NCBI GenBank assembly: GCA_007128345.1
Contig: SKXS01000085.1
Coordinates: 1 to 15,767 of the forward strand
Direction: 5' to 3'
DNA: 15,767 nt
From: Spirochaetia bacterium
GTDB taxonomy: Bacteria > Spirochaetota > Spirochaetia > PWKH01
Below the pieces are notes generated by a model that saw only the letters and a list, made by a program, of their open reading frames with translations, did no database searches and had not been told where the DNA came from. Positions 5,515-13,350 of this stretch are shown here, in pieces. Each line of letters begins with the position of its first letter. Position 1 is the first letter of the stretch. A program made the translations under genes and the position numbers.

Positions 5515-7392
5515 ATGAAAAAACGTGTTAAATTTATGGTAACGGCATTCCGAGACGGATTCCAGTCCGCATATGGAGCCAGAGTTCTGACCAAGGATTT
5601 TCTGCCCGCGGTTGAAGCCGCTGTTTCAGCCGGCATGAACCACTTTGAAGCCGGTGGAGGCGCCCGCTTCCAGTCCCTCTACTTTTACTGCAACGAAGAT
5701 GCCTTTGATATGATGGACCAGTTCAGGGCCGCTGCGGGCAAGGATGCGAATCTGCAGACCCTTGCCAGGGGCGTGAATGTGGTAGGCTTGGATTCCCAGC
5801 CCCGGGACATCATTGATCTCCACGCGAAACTGTTCAAGAAGCATGGAATATCAACAATCAGGAACTTTGATGCCCTCAACGACATTAATAACTTGACCTA
5901 CTCGGGACAATGCATTCATGATGCCGGTCTGAACCATGAAGCGGTGATAAGCCTCATGGCCCTTCCTCCTGGAACAACCGGTGCCCATGACCCGGAATTC
6001 TATGTCGGAGTGCTTAAGAAGATTGTTGATGCGGGAATATCCTATGATTCAGTTTGCTTCAAGGATGCCTCGGGGACAACGACACCGAAGGTAGTCTACG
6101 ATACTGTGAAGCAGGCACGCAAGCTGCTCGGCAAGGACGCGCACATCGTCTTCCATTCCCATGATACCGCAGGAATCTGCATCTACCAGTACATATCTGC
6201 TCTTGAAGCTGGGGCAGACCAGGTAGACCTTTCGCTCCAGCCGGTTTCCGGCGGGACATGTCAGCCCGATGTCATAACCATGTGGCACGCCCTGCGGGGA
6301 ACTGACTTCGATCTCGGAGTAGACATAGACAAGGTTATGGAAGCCGAAGAGGTGTTCAAGGACTGCATGAAGGACTACTTCATGCCTCCTGAGGCGACTA
6401 TGGTCAACCCGCTGATCCCCTTCTCGCCGCTTCCCGGCGGGGCACTGACGGCAAATACGCAGATGCTCAGGGACAACGGTCTCATGGACAAGTTCCACGA
6501 GATAACCATGGCCATGGGAGAGGTGATTAAACGCGGAGGGTTCAGTACATCCGTCACCCCCGTTTCCCAGTTCTACTTCCAGCAGGCTTTTAACAATGTG
6601 ATGATCGGCCCCTGGAAGAAGATAGCCGACGGATATGGAAAGATGGTGCTCGGATACTTCGGTAAGACTCCGCTGCCTCCAGACCCTGAGGTTGTGAAGA
6701 TCTGCGCTGAGCAGATGGGCCTTGAACCCACTGAGGAAATGGTGCTTGATCTTAACGACCGTGACGAGAAGAAGGGTGTTGCCGCAGCCAAAGCCATGCT
6801 TGAAAAGGATAAACTGCCCATTACCGATGAAAACATATTCATTGCCGCAACATGCAAGGATAAAGGTATCCAGTTTCTAAAGGGTGAAGCTCGGCTGGGT
6901 GTTCGCTATATGGAAAAGGAAGCCCCTGCCGCTGAGCAGGCCGCCCCTCCCGCTGAGCAGGCCGTCCCTCCCGCAGTATCAGGATATACGGTGAAGGTAA
7001 ACAACAACACCTATAACGTTAAGCTTGAAGGCGACAAGGCTGTGGTAAATGGTGTTTCCTACAGCATATCGGTAAAGGAAGGGATGGATGAACATGTACC
7101 CGCTGCTCCTGCAGCGTCTGCAGCTCCTGCACCAGCTTCTGACCCTGCACCCGCGCCTCCGCAGCAGAGCTCAGGACCTGCACTCGAAGTTAAGGCGCCT
7201 ATGCCCGGCTTGATACTCAGGATAGAGAAAAAAGCAGGTGAGCCTGTCACCGAAGGTGAACTCATCCTTGTTATGGAAGCTATGAAAATGGAGACTGAGG
7301 TCTTTTCCCCAAGTGCTGGAACCATTTCCGAAATCAAGGTTACCCAGGGTGATCAGATGAAAGCCGGAGATATCCTGGCGGTGATCTCATAA
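5515..7392 (+). CDS. oadA: Biotin-dependent decarboxylase carboxyltransferase/biotin subunit (OadA-like, divergent)
   Basis: The 625-residue protein has a TIM-barrel carboxyltransferase domain with its associated region (~1-460), a Pro/Ala-rich linker and a C-terminal biotinyl domain (~553-625). Biotin is expected on Lys591 in VMEAMKMETEV. The enzyme moves the carboxyl group of oxaloacetate, or a related acid, to biotin for decarboxylation by OadB. Metal-site residues by family comparison are Asp14 (RDGFQS), Lys183 (CFKDASG, carbamylated in relatives), His214 and His216 (HSHDTAG). The protein is clearly divergent: RDGFQS replaces the usual RDAHQS, FEAGGGARF replaces the EMWGGATFD-like segment, and NFDALND replaces RIFDALND. 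I recall treponemal homologues of this type, so this may be a lineage feature, and a different keto-acid substrate cannot be excluded. AAGGAG sits seven bases before ATG 5515. Most of the domain assignment is secure; the exact substrate is not. Confidence 0.88.
   Translation: MKKRVKFMVTAFRDGFQSAYGARVLTKDFLPAVEAAVSAGMNHFEAGGGARFQSLYFYCNEDAFDMMDQFRAAAGKDANLQTLARGVNVVGLDSQPRDIIDLHAKLFKKHGISTIRNFDALNDINNLTYSGQCIHDAGLNHEAVISLMALPPGTTGAHDPEFYVGVLKKIVDAGISYDSVCFKDASGTTTPKVVYDTVKQARKLLGKDAHIVFHSHDTAGICIYQYISALEAGADQVDLSLQPVSGGTCQPDVITMWHALRGTDFDLGVDIDKVMEAEEVFKDCMKDYFMPPEATMVNPLIPFSPLPGGALTANTQMLRDNGLMDKFHEITMAMGEVIKRGGFSTSVTPVSQFYFQQAFNNVMIGPWKKIADGYGKMVLGYFGKTPLPPDPEVVKICAEQMGLEPTEEMVLDLNDRDEKKGVAAAKAMLEKDKLPITDENIFIAATCKDKGIQFLKGEARLGVRYMEKEAPAAEQAAPPAEQAVPPAVSGYTVKVNNNTYNVKLEGDKAVVNGVSYSISVKEGMDEHVPAAPAASAAPAPASDPAPAPPQQSSGPALEVKAPMPGLILRIEKKAGEPVTEGELILVMEAMKMETEVFSPSAGTISEIKVTQGDQMKAGDILAVIS
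6929..6970 (+). repeat. 21-base tandem duplication in the OadA linker
   Basis: Two adjacent 21-base units (6929-6949 and 6950-6970) differ by one base and encode AEQAAPP and AEQAVPP. They lie in the flexible linker before the biotinyl part, where Pro/Ala-rich length variation is tolerated. This looks like a recent slippage or duplication event that keeps the reading frame. Confidence 0.8.
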
Positions 7393-7405
7393 CAAAGGAG
7401 ATACC

Positions 7406-8560
7406 ATGAATATAGGAAGTGCTTTTCAGGAATTTTGGAACTCTACTGGCATTGTAAACTTCACGTGGGGACAGTTCATCATGATCATCGTCGGGCTCAT
7501 CATGATCTACCTTGCAATAGCCAAAAAGTATGAGCCCCTGCTTCTGGTGACCATTGGGTTTGGTGCCATTCTCGCTAATATTCCCGTGGCTGAAATCTCC
7601 GGACCGGACGGATTCCTGGGAATTTTCTACACTATGGGAATTGCAAACGGATTGTTCCCGCTGCTCATATTTATGGGTGTCGGGGCTATGACCGACTTCG
7701 GTCCCATGCTGGCAAACCCGAAGACCCTCCTCCTGGGAGCGGCTGCCCAGGTGGGAATTTTTGCTGCCCTGCTTGGCGCCCTCGTCCTTGATATGCTTCC
7801 ATGGATCAGCTTCTCACTGAGTGATGCTGCTTCCATCGGTATTATCGGTGGAGCTGACGGTCCTACAGCCATATACGTCACCAGCCAGCTATCCATACAT
7901 CTGCTAGGACCGATAGCCGTTGCTGCGTACTCGTACATGTCCCTGGTGCCAATTATTCAGCCTCCGATTATCCGGGCGTTTACTACCAAGAAGGAACGGA
8001 TGATCAAGATGGAGCAGCTGCGTCACGTGACACAGCTTGAGAAGATTCTCTTTCCCATTGCAGCTCTGGCGCTCTGCATAATTCTCCTTCCCACAGCCAC
8101 ACCCCTTATTGGGGCGCTTATGTTCGGGAACCTTGCCAGAGAATGCGGTGTAGTGGAACGCATATCCAACACGCTGCAGAATGCCTTGATCAATATTGTG
8201 ACGATCTTCCTCGGTCTTGCTGTCGGGTCCAGGATGGAGGCAGCTTCATTCCTATCGTTTGAGACGCTTGGCATCCTGGCCCTCGGCCTGGCTGCTTTTG
8301 CCATCGGCACTATGACAGGAATCCTGCTTGCCAAAATCATGAATAAAGTCAGCCGTGAAAGCATTAATCCCATCATCGGAGCTGCGGGAGTTTCCGCTGT
8401 ACCCATGGCCGCCAGAGTGGCCAGCAAAGTGGGTCAGGAGGAGAATCCGCAAAACTTCCTGCTTATGCATGCTATGGGACCAAATGTAGCCGGCGTGCTA
8501 GGTTCCGCTGTTGCTGCAGGAGTTCTGCTTGCCGTTGTACCCATCATGATGGGAGGCTGA
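7406..8560 (+). CDS. oadB: Na+-translocating decarboxylase beta subunit
   Basis: OadB is the integral membrane subunit that decarboxylates carboxybiotin on OadA and exports Na+. The 384-residue product has the family's many membrane segments and its two signature ion-site regions: IGGADGPTAIYV (147-158, with Asp151) and NPIIGAAGVSAVPMAAR (321-337, with Asn321 and Ser330). The same family also serves methylmalonyl-CoA and glutaconyl-CoA decarboxylases (MmdB, GcdB). The oxaloacetate call therefore rests on the neighbouring OadA-type carboxyltransferase. ATG 7406 follows AAGGAG by seven bases and lies 13 bases after the oadA stop. A strong terminator comes directly after the gene, so oadGAB is probably the complete transcript. 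Confidence 0.93.
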   Translation: MNIGSAFQEFWNSTGIVNFTWGQFIMIIVGLIMIYLAIAKKYEPLLLVTIGFGAILANIPVAEISGPDGFLGIFYTMGIANGLFPLLIFMGVGAMTDFGPMLANPKTLLLGAAAQVGIFAALLGALVLDMLPWISFSLSDAASIGIIGGADGPTAIYVTSQLSIHLLGPIAVAAYSYMSLVPIIQPPIIRAFTTKKERMIKMEQLRHVTQLEKILFPIAALALCIILLPTATPLIGALMFGNLARECGVVERISNTLQNALINIVTIFLGLAVGSRMEAASFLSFETLGILALGLAAFAIGTMTGILLAKIMNKVSRESINPIIGAAGVSAVPMAARVASKVGQEENPQNFLLMHAMGPNVAGVLGSAVAAGVLLAVVPIMMGG

Positions 8561-8583
8561 TTCAGCATTCCCTCTGTACGATC

Positions 8584-8619
8584 CGGGACTTTCAGCAATA
8601 TGCTGAGAGTCCCGTTTTT
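8584..8619 (+). terminator. Rho-independent terminator of the oadGAB operon
   Basis: A 14-base-pair stem (8584-8597 with 8601-8614, one G-T pair) closes a three-base loop and is followed directly by TTTTT (8615-8619). This is the clearest intrinsic terminator in the window, 24 bases after the oadB stop. Confidence 0.93.
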
Positions 8620-8621
8620 AT

Positions 8622-8650
8622 TTGCATTCGACGCAATGCTTCAGTACAAT
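8622..8650 (+). promoter_or_regulatory. Promoter of the hydrolase-deaminase-kinase-PadR operon
   Basis: TTGCAT (8622-8627), a 17-base spacer and TACAAT (8645-8650) form a good promoter placed immediately after the oadB terminator. The -10 box ends seven bases before ATG 8658, predicting a leaderless transcript. The TTG at 8622, a possible earlier start codon, is the -35 box itself, which argues against its use in translation. Confidence 0.65.
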
Positions 8651-8657
8651 GAGCACC

Positions 8658-9466
8658 ATGGCTGGTATCATAATTGCGGTTCTTGCATTCATACTGCTCA
8701 TCCTGTTCAACAACATACCCCTGGGCTACCGTGAAGAAGACGATTCCCTTCCTGAAGCTAGGCACGATCATTTTGATCCCCGTGTCCGCTTACTGCGTCT
8801 TACATCAGAGGGGAACACCAAGGCAATTATCTGCATCCACGGGTTCCCGTCAACCCCCCATACCTTTGCTTGGTGCGCGGAAATATTCCATGCGCAGGGA
8901 TATGACGTGTATGCTCCGCTGCTCCCTGGATTCCCCACCAGCCCGGTCGATCTAGTGGGGACACACTTCTCACACTGGCTCAAGTTTCTGCGTATATGCT
9001 TTCTTGTTGCGCGCAGTAAGTACCAGAAAGTTTTCCTCCTGGGTGCTTCCCTTGGCGGATCACTTGCCTTGTCCTTATCGGCTGATCTCAGTGATGCATC
9101 CCTCGCTCCTGATGGTATCTGCACCATCGGAACCTCGGTTTTTATGAATCGCCTGCGTAAGGGTATACTCAAGCATCCTGGTCTCTATATCTCCAGGACC
9201 ATCGGCTGGTTCACCCGGGCAATCAATCCCGGAATTACTACTGGAGGTGATGCGGAGGCAAGCGTTGACGGAGAGCTCCGATGGATCGGGTACCGGGGGC
9301 TGGCTACCAGGATGGGAGCATATGGATGATCAATATGGGTGATATTCACTACAACCAGCACTGCCTGCTCATCCATGATTCAGTAAAGCAGCAGGTCTTC
9401 AGTACAATGTTGTCATTTTTTTCAAAGCACCTGATCGGTGCACAGGAGGGTGTTTTACATGGGTAA
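8658..9466 (+). pseudogene. Disrupted alpha/beta hydrolase (carboxylesterase-like)
   Basis: The N-terminal 223 residues are read in one frame (8658-9329). They comprise a membrane-anchor-like helix (MAGIIIAVLAFILLILF), the oxyanion-hole strand ICIHGFPSTP (58-67) and the nucleophile elbow LGASLGGS with Ser131. The frame stops at 9329, before the acid and histidine of the triad. In another frame (up to the stop at 9466) follows GDIHYNQHCLLIHDSVKQQV, which looks like the normal C-terminal histidine segment of such hydrolases; its His codon is at 9359-9361. The distance between the two parts is too short for the strand that carries the catalytic Asp, so I infer an out-of-frame deletion of some tens of codons. 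The remnant's stop overlaps the deaminase start by eight bases, as expected of an original intact operon. If translated, the product would be a truncated, probably inactive protein. The start at ATG 8658 (or ATG 8649) follows the -10 box with no ribosome binding site. Confidence 0.65.
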
Positions 9467-9959
9467 GCGAAACGATTATATCGGATGGGACGAGTACTTT
9501 ATGGGGGTAGCCCTGCTGTCCGCACAGCGCAGCAAGGATCCTTCGACCCAGGTGGGAGCATGCATTGTCAGCCGTGACCGAAAGATAGTAGGTGTTGGAT
9601 ACAATGGGTTCCCCAAGGGCTGTGATGATGATTCCTTTCCCTGGGAGCGTGACGGAGAGTTCCTTGCTACCAAGTATCCCTTCGTCTGCCATGCTGAACT
9701 CAATGCAATTCTCAACAGCATTTCCCGGGACCTGAGCGACTGCACTATCTATGTAGCCCTGTTCCCTTGTAATGAATGCGCTAAGGCAATTATCCAGTCG
9801 GGAATCAGAGAAGTGGTCTACTTGAGCGATAAATATGCAGCAACAGACATCGTACAGGCGTCAAAACGCATGCTCAACGGAAGCGGCGTAAAACTCAGGA
9901 TGCTGGTTCCCTCTCATAAGCAGATTCTCCTGGACCTCAGTGTAGAGGAAGGACCGTAA
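9459..9959 (+). CDS. Deoxycytidylate (dCMP) deaminase family protein
   Basis: The 166-residue cytidine/deoxycytidylate deaminase-family enzyme has the zinc site HAELNA (His78, with Glu80 as proton shuttle) and PCNECAK (Cys104, Cys107). The N-terminal segment DPSTQVGACIV and VGVGYNGFPKGCDDD (44-58) are typical of dCMP deaminases and related ComEB-type proteins, and its length fits that group. The likely reaction is dCMP to dUMP, feeding thymidylate synthesis; an RNA or drug-nucleotide substrate cannot be excluded. ATG 9459 is chosen over an earlier in-frame start at 9438 because AGGAGG (9444-9449) lies nine bases before it and the family homology starts here. The stop TAA directly abuts the ATG of the next gene, a sign of translational coupling. 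Confidence 0.9.
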   Translation: MGKRNDYIGWDEYFMGVALLSAQRSKDPSTQVGACIVSRDRKIVGVGYNGFPKGCDDDSFPWERDGEFLATKYPFVCHAELNAILNSISRDLSDCTIYVALFPCNECAKAIIQSGIREVVYLSDKYAATDIVQASKRMLNGSGVKLRMLVPSHKQILLDLSVEEGP

Positions 9960-10892
9960 ATGAGCAGGCAGACTGCTGTCCTGGCGGTGGGACTCAACCC
10001 GACCATGCAGAAGACCCTGCTGCTTGACCGTCTCTGGGTTGGAGAGGTAAACAGGACGAATGCCGCGTACATCCATGCCTCAGGCAAGGGAGCAAATACT
10101 GCACGGGTGCTGACCGAGCTTGGCGCCCAGGTGTTCCATCTCACCCATGCCGGCGGCAGACAGGCAGACTTGTTCATCTCCATGCTTGAAGCAGACGGCA
10201 TCAAACTCTTCTGCGTAGATTCGCAAAGCGAACTGCGTACCTGCTGCACCCTTATCAGCAGGGAAGAGGGAAGCTTCACCGAAATCGTTGAGGAAGCCTT
10301 GCCGGTACATTCGGGGACGGAGGAGCAGATCCGTGATACCTATCTGGAGCTTCTTACACAAACAGGGATTGTGACGATTTCAGGAACTCGTGCTCCGGGA
10401 TATTCTGATGAGCTCATTCCCTGGATGGTTGCACAGGCTGCCAGCCTCGGCAAGCAGGTTGTGCTCGACATTAAGGGAGAGGATCTCATGCGCTCGCTTC
10501 CCCATGGTCCGTATGTGATCAAACCGAACATGAAGGAGTTTGCTGAAACGCTCTTTCCTGACAAGGTGTTTCATGAGCACGGCAAGGCAGCTTATCCTCT
10601 GGACCTGCTGGCTGAACGTATGAAGCAGATCTGCCGTACCTACGGGGTGCACCCGGTTATAACCCAATCCTGCAGACCTGTAATCTATGCAGCAGAAGAC
10701 ACCATATACACCGCAGACATTGATGAGGTGGTCCCGGTGAATCCTATCGGATCGGGCGATGCCTTCACCGCAGGCCTTGCATGGGGACTCAGTTTGGGAT
10801 ACGATCTTCATGAGTCAGTCAGGCAGGGAATCCGCTGCGGCAAGCTTAACGCCCTGACCCTCAAACCCGGTTCGATCAGCCGGTCATCTTGA
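9960..10892 (+). CDS. PfkB-family sugar-phosphate kinase (1-phosphofructokinase/tagatose-6-phosphate kinase-like)
   Basis: The 310-residue protein belongs to the PfkB/ribokinase fold and most resembles 1-phosphofructokinase (FruK) and LacC, which phosphorylate a ketose phosphate with ATP in the cytoplasm. The N-terminus GLNPTMQKTL corresponds to the usual LNPxxD start, with Gln in place of Asp. ASGKGANTARV (40-50) is the sugar-phosphate-binding motif. NPIGSGDAFTAG (261-272) is the PfkB signature 2 with anion-hole glycines and the catalytic base Asp267. The substituted residue in the first motif makes the sugar specificity uncertain. No phosphotransferase-system or aldolase gene is nearby to support a fructose or tagatose pathway. 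GAGGAAGGA just before the start serves as ribosome binding site; ATG 9960 immediately follows the deaminase stop. Confidence 0.85.
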   Translation: MSRQTAVLAVGLNPTMQKTLLLDRLWVGEVNRTNAAYIHASGKGANTARVLTELGAQVFHLTHAGGRQADLFISMLEADGIKLFCVDSQSELRTCCTLISREEGSFTEIVEEALPVHSGTEEQIRDTYLELLTQTGIVTISGTRAPGYSDELIPWMVAQAASLGKQVVLDIKGEDLMRSLPHGPYVIKPNMKEFAETLFPDKVFHEHGKAAYPLDLLAERMKQICRTYGVHPVITQSCRPVIYAAEDTIYTADIDEVVPVNPIGSGDAFTAGLAWGLSLGYDLHESVRQGIRCGKLNALTLKPGSISRSS

Positions 10893-10917
10893 AGAGCATA
10901 AGGAGCTGAACCCGAAG

Positions 10918-11274
10918 ATGAAGCATAATGATCCCCTTGCGTTGTCGCCGTTGACTGAATCAACCTACTACATCCTCATTTCACTGGTTGATCCTCTCCA
11001 CGGGTACGGGATTATCCAGAAGGTGCGAAAACTCAGCAAGGAGCGCATCGTACTGGCACCGGGAACGCTCTACGGGGTCCTCCAGAACCTCCTGAAGTAC
11101 CAGCTTATATCGCTGGTGGAGGAGGAGCATGAGGGAAGACACAAGAAAATCTACCAGATTACCCCGCAGGGAAAGATGCTTGCACGGTTTGAAATCATGC
11201 GCCTCCAGGAGATGAACCTGCATGGGAGGACTTTTCTCAAACGGGTCAATAGGGAATCACCGGTCAGGAGCTGA
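10918..11274 (+). CDS. PadR-family transcriptional regulator
   Basis: This 118-residue winged-helix DNA-binding protein has the PadR hallmarks: LTESTYYILISLVDPLHGYG (12-31), the recognition-helix region APGTLYGVLQNLL (47-59) and a wing ending KKIYQITPQGKML. The C-terminal part after residue 95 is short, as in the smaller PadR subgroup, leaving one dimerisation helix. It follows the kinase by 25 bases and is probably the last gene of that transcript. It might regulate this operon or a transporter elsewhere; nothing in the sequence settles this. The nearest ribosome binding site, AAGGAG (10900-10905), is 12 bases from the ATG, longer than usual. The gene ends one base before the oppositely oriented phosphatase ends. 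Confidence 0.9.
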   Translation: MKHNDPLALSPLTESTYYILISLVDPLHGYGIIQKVRKLSKERIVLAPGTLYGVLQNLLKYQLISLVEEEHEGRHKKIYQITPQGKMLARFEIMRLQEMNLHGRTFLKRVNRESPVRS

Positions 11275-11275
11275 C

Positions 11276-12070
11276 TTACCCGGTTCTTACAGCCATGGAT
11301 TCAACTACCATGTACTCGCGGATCTTCTGCAGATATGCTTCGGAACTGCCGGTCATTCGGGTAATGTACGAGGGGATATCACCCCACTTGCTTACTATCG
11401 ATTCCATAAGTGCATGTATGTAATCCGAATGAGCAGTGAGATACGGGTAGGTCTGTTCAGGAGTCACTGGTATGCCCCGTTCATGGTAGGTGCCTGCGTA
11501 CCGCTGCGCACGATATGCAAGTTCTCCCTGGTCATACAAGAGATAATCAGACCGTATCACATGTTCAGGACATCCAAGAGCTCCCAGCACCATAGCTGAA
11601 ACAAACCCGGTTCTGTCCTTGCCCGCTGTGCAGTGAAACAGTACGGGATATACGGTCTTATCCTGGAGCAGGTCAATCACCTGCCTCAATTGATCAGCTG
11701 ATGCTGCTGGAAACTCACGGTACGCTTCGATCATGTGCTGATGGGTGTCCAGCTCTCCCGATTCAGCCAGCCTGAGCACCGCTTCCACTTCCTCCCTGCC
11801 GAGTCCATTATGGGACATCTCTACATGCAGCAGTCTGGGGGGATACTTCTCCGGCAAACGGTCAGGGTGCTCCTGGATCTCATCCGGAGAACGGAGGTCC
11901 ACCACAGTCCTGATGTTCAGAGCGCTGAATTTTTCGAGATCCTCATCAGTAAGTCCGGAAAGCCTGCCGGACCGGAATATCATTCCCGGCCTGACAACAT
12001 GCTGGTCATCTACCGTATAGCCGCCGAGGTCCCAGAAATTGCGGCAGCCGGATAGGGGTATGCGTATCAT
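11276..12070 (-). CDS. Tyrosine-protein phosphatase (Y_phosphatase3/LipA-like)
   Basis: This 264-residue phosphatase starts with NFWDLGGY (11-18) and RPGMIFRSGRL (27-37), the recognisable N-terminal motifs of the bacterial tyrosine phosphatase group that includes Listeria LipA and Mycobacterium PtpB. The P-loop HCTAGKDRTG (146-155) contains the catalytic Cys147 and Arg153 of the CX5R motif; the Lys-Asp in the loop is typical of members that also act on phosphoinositides. No signal peptide is visible, so it is expected in the cytoplasm. Its start ATG 12070 comes three bases after the stop of the LOR/SDH-type gene, so both are one transcript. I see no functional link between the two beyond co-transcription. 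Confidence 0.9.
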   Translation of the reverse strand: MIRIPLSGCRNFWDLGGYTVDDQHVVRPGMIFRSGRLSGLTDEDLEKFSALNIRTVVDLRSPDEIQEHPDRLPEKYPPRLLHVEMSHNGLGREEVEAVLRLAESGELDTHQHMIEAYREFPAASADQLRQVIDLLQDKTVYPVLFHCTAGKDRTGFVSAMVLGALGCPEHVIRSDYLLYDQGELAYRAQRYAGTYHERGIPVTPEQTYPYLTAHSDYIHALMESIVSKWGDIPSYITRMTGSSEAYLQKIREYMVVESMAVRTG

Positions 12071-12073
12071 ATG

Positions 12074-13306
12074 CTACAGCTCCAATTGTTCTGCCAGGGC
12101 TTTCAGAAATAGGCCGACATCGCTGACAATGCTCATAGTCTGTGCGCTTCCCCGATCTGCCAGTTTTGTGACTACCGCGGGATTAATATCTATACATATC
12201 ATCTTAACCCATGAAGGGGTCATGTTTCCCGTGCCGATTGCGTGCAGCATGGTCGAGAGCATAATGATCATATCTGCATCATGAATAATCTCCGCATACT
12301 GATGCTGTGCTTCAATCATGTCGTTTTCCGTTTCCGGAAGCGGCCCGTCATCTCTAATGGAACCTGCCAGGCAGTAGGGTATTCCTGAGGCAACTATTTC
12401 ATACATCAGTCCCCCAGTGATCACTCCCGCCTTGACAGCATCCGCAATGGAGCCGTACTTGTATATCGCATTAATAGCTCGCATATGGTGGTTGTGACCG
12501 TGCTCTACTACCTTGCCGGTCTCAAGGTCCACTCCCAGGGAAGTCCCGAAAAACTGCGCCTCCAGGTCATGGACAGCAACCGCGTTACCGCTGAGAAATC
12601 CCTGAATGTATCCATGCCGGATCATGTTCGCCAGGTATCCTGAAGCTCCAGTGTGGACAACCACAGGACCGCACACCACGACAGTCTTTCCCCCGCTTTT
12701 TTTAAGTTCGGTCATAGCCTGAGCTACCTGATAGATGGCCGCCCGGTCGCTGCGTTCGGAAGAGACCTCATTGGACATGAATGAAAACCCGTCAATCCGT
12801 TCAGCTACCGCAGCGGGATATACCCGTACTGAATCACTGCCGCATACTACCAGATCTCCCTGCTTGAGTTCCCGCAGTTTCCGGCAGCTGAAGCTCTGCT
12901 GAGCTCCGTCCCAGGCTAACGCCGCATCCATTCGCTGATCAAGTACTTCATACCACTTACCCTGGAAGTATACTTCAGTGCGGTGGTTGGTAGTAACATA
13001 GAACCGTTCAGGTGCATGCCGGTTTATTTCGACAGGCTCCAACTGTGCCGAGGGAACCTGCTTCTCAAACACACCCAGCTGAGTGAGCTTGTCTGCAAGC
13101 GCCTGCAGCTCTTCGGTGCCGGAAGCGATCAGCTCAAACTCAAGAGAGGAGGTCTTGTCGGGAGTCTTGCCTACGGTGAACTTCACTATATGGTAGTCTC
13201 CGCCCTCGCTGAGAATAGTATTGAGAATCAGTGAAAGGTTTCCCGTGTCTATCAGATGGCCTTCTGCAGCACACACGCGTTTCTTCATAGTAAGTATATC
13301 TACCAT
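12074..13306 (-). CDS. LOR/SDH-type (TIGR00300-like) putative ornithine cyclodeaminase
   Basis: The 410-residue protein matches the family first labelled bifunctional LOR/SDH. Its archaeal members act as ornithine cyclodeaminases (ornithine to proline plus ammonia), and its homologous domain forms the C-terminal part of the cyanobacterial arginine dihydrolase AgrE/ArgZ. Residues 15-90 carry the N-terminal small domain (EGHLIDTGNL), ~100-165 the TTNHRTEV and GKWYEV segments, and ~205-405 a nucleotide-binding domain with VVCGPVVVHTGAS (210-222), HGHNHHMRAIN (269-279) and SIRDDGPLPE (316-325). It lacks the separate ~270-residue guanidine-modifying domain of AgrE, so arginine dihydrolase activity is not expected. 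ATG 13306 has GAGGGGG just upstream. A longer reading to 13399 would run into the divergent U32 gene and is rejected. The catalytic role here is inferred from the family. Confidence 0.8.
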   Translation of the reverse strand: MVDILTMKKRVCAAEGHLIDTGNLSLILNTILSEGGDYHIVKFTVGKTPDKTSSLEFELIASGTEELQALADKLTQLGVFEKQVPSAQLEPVEINRHAPERFYVTTNHRTEVYFQGKWYEVLDQRMDAALAWDGAQQSFSCRKLRELKQGDLVVCGSDSVRVYPAAVAERIDGFSFMSNEVSSERSDRAAIYQVAQAMTELKKSGGKTVVVCGPVVVHTGASGYLANMIRHGYIQGFLSGNAVAVHDLEAQFFGTSLGVDLETGKVVEHGHNHHMRAINAIYKYGSIADAVKAGVITGGLMYEIVASGIPYCLAGSIRDDGPLPETENDMIEAQHQYAEIIHDADMIIMLSTMLHAIGTGNMTPSWVKMICIDINPAVVTKLADRGSAQTMSIVSDVGLFLKALAEQLEL

Positions 13307-13338
13307 TGAACCCCCTCGCGTGTAAAGCAGATATGCAT

Positions 13339-13344
13339 TACACT
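13339..13344 (+). promoter_or_regulatory. Possible -10 box of the U32 gene
   Basis: TACACT (13339-13344) ends six bases before ATG 13351, the spacing expected for a leaderless transcript. No convincing -35 box is present at 17 bases, so the call depends on comparison with the other three similarly arranged starts. Confidence 0.35.
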
Positions 13345-13350
13345 GCTGCC

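Noticed and set aside
6049..6498. A 149-residue minus-strand open frame inside oadA.
   Set aside because: It is opposite the conserved carboxyltransferase barrel and shows no domain or ribosome binding site.
8023..8427. A 134-residue minus-strand open frame inside oadB.
   Set aside because: Its hydrophobic composition mirrors the membrane segments of oadB on the other strand, and it has no motifs of its own.
9281..9466. A separate 61-residue gene.
   Set aside because: Its C-terminal part looks like the end of an alpha/beta hydrolase and it lacks its own ribosome binding site, so it is better read as the out-of-frame tail of the disrupted gene.
13306..13350. A 15-residue N-terminal extension of the U32 protein.
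   Set aside because: U32 proteins start with a MELLAPAG-like sequence; the extension overlaps the divergent gene start and the putative -10 box.
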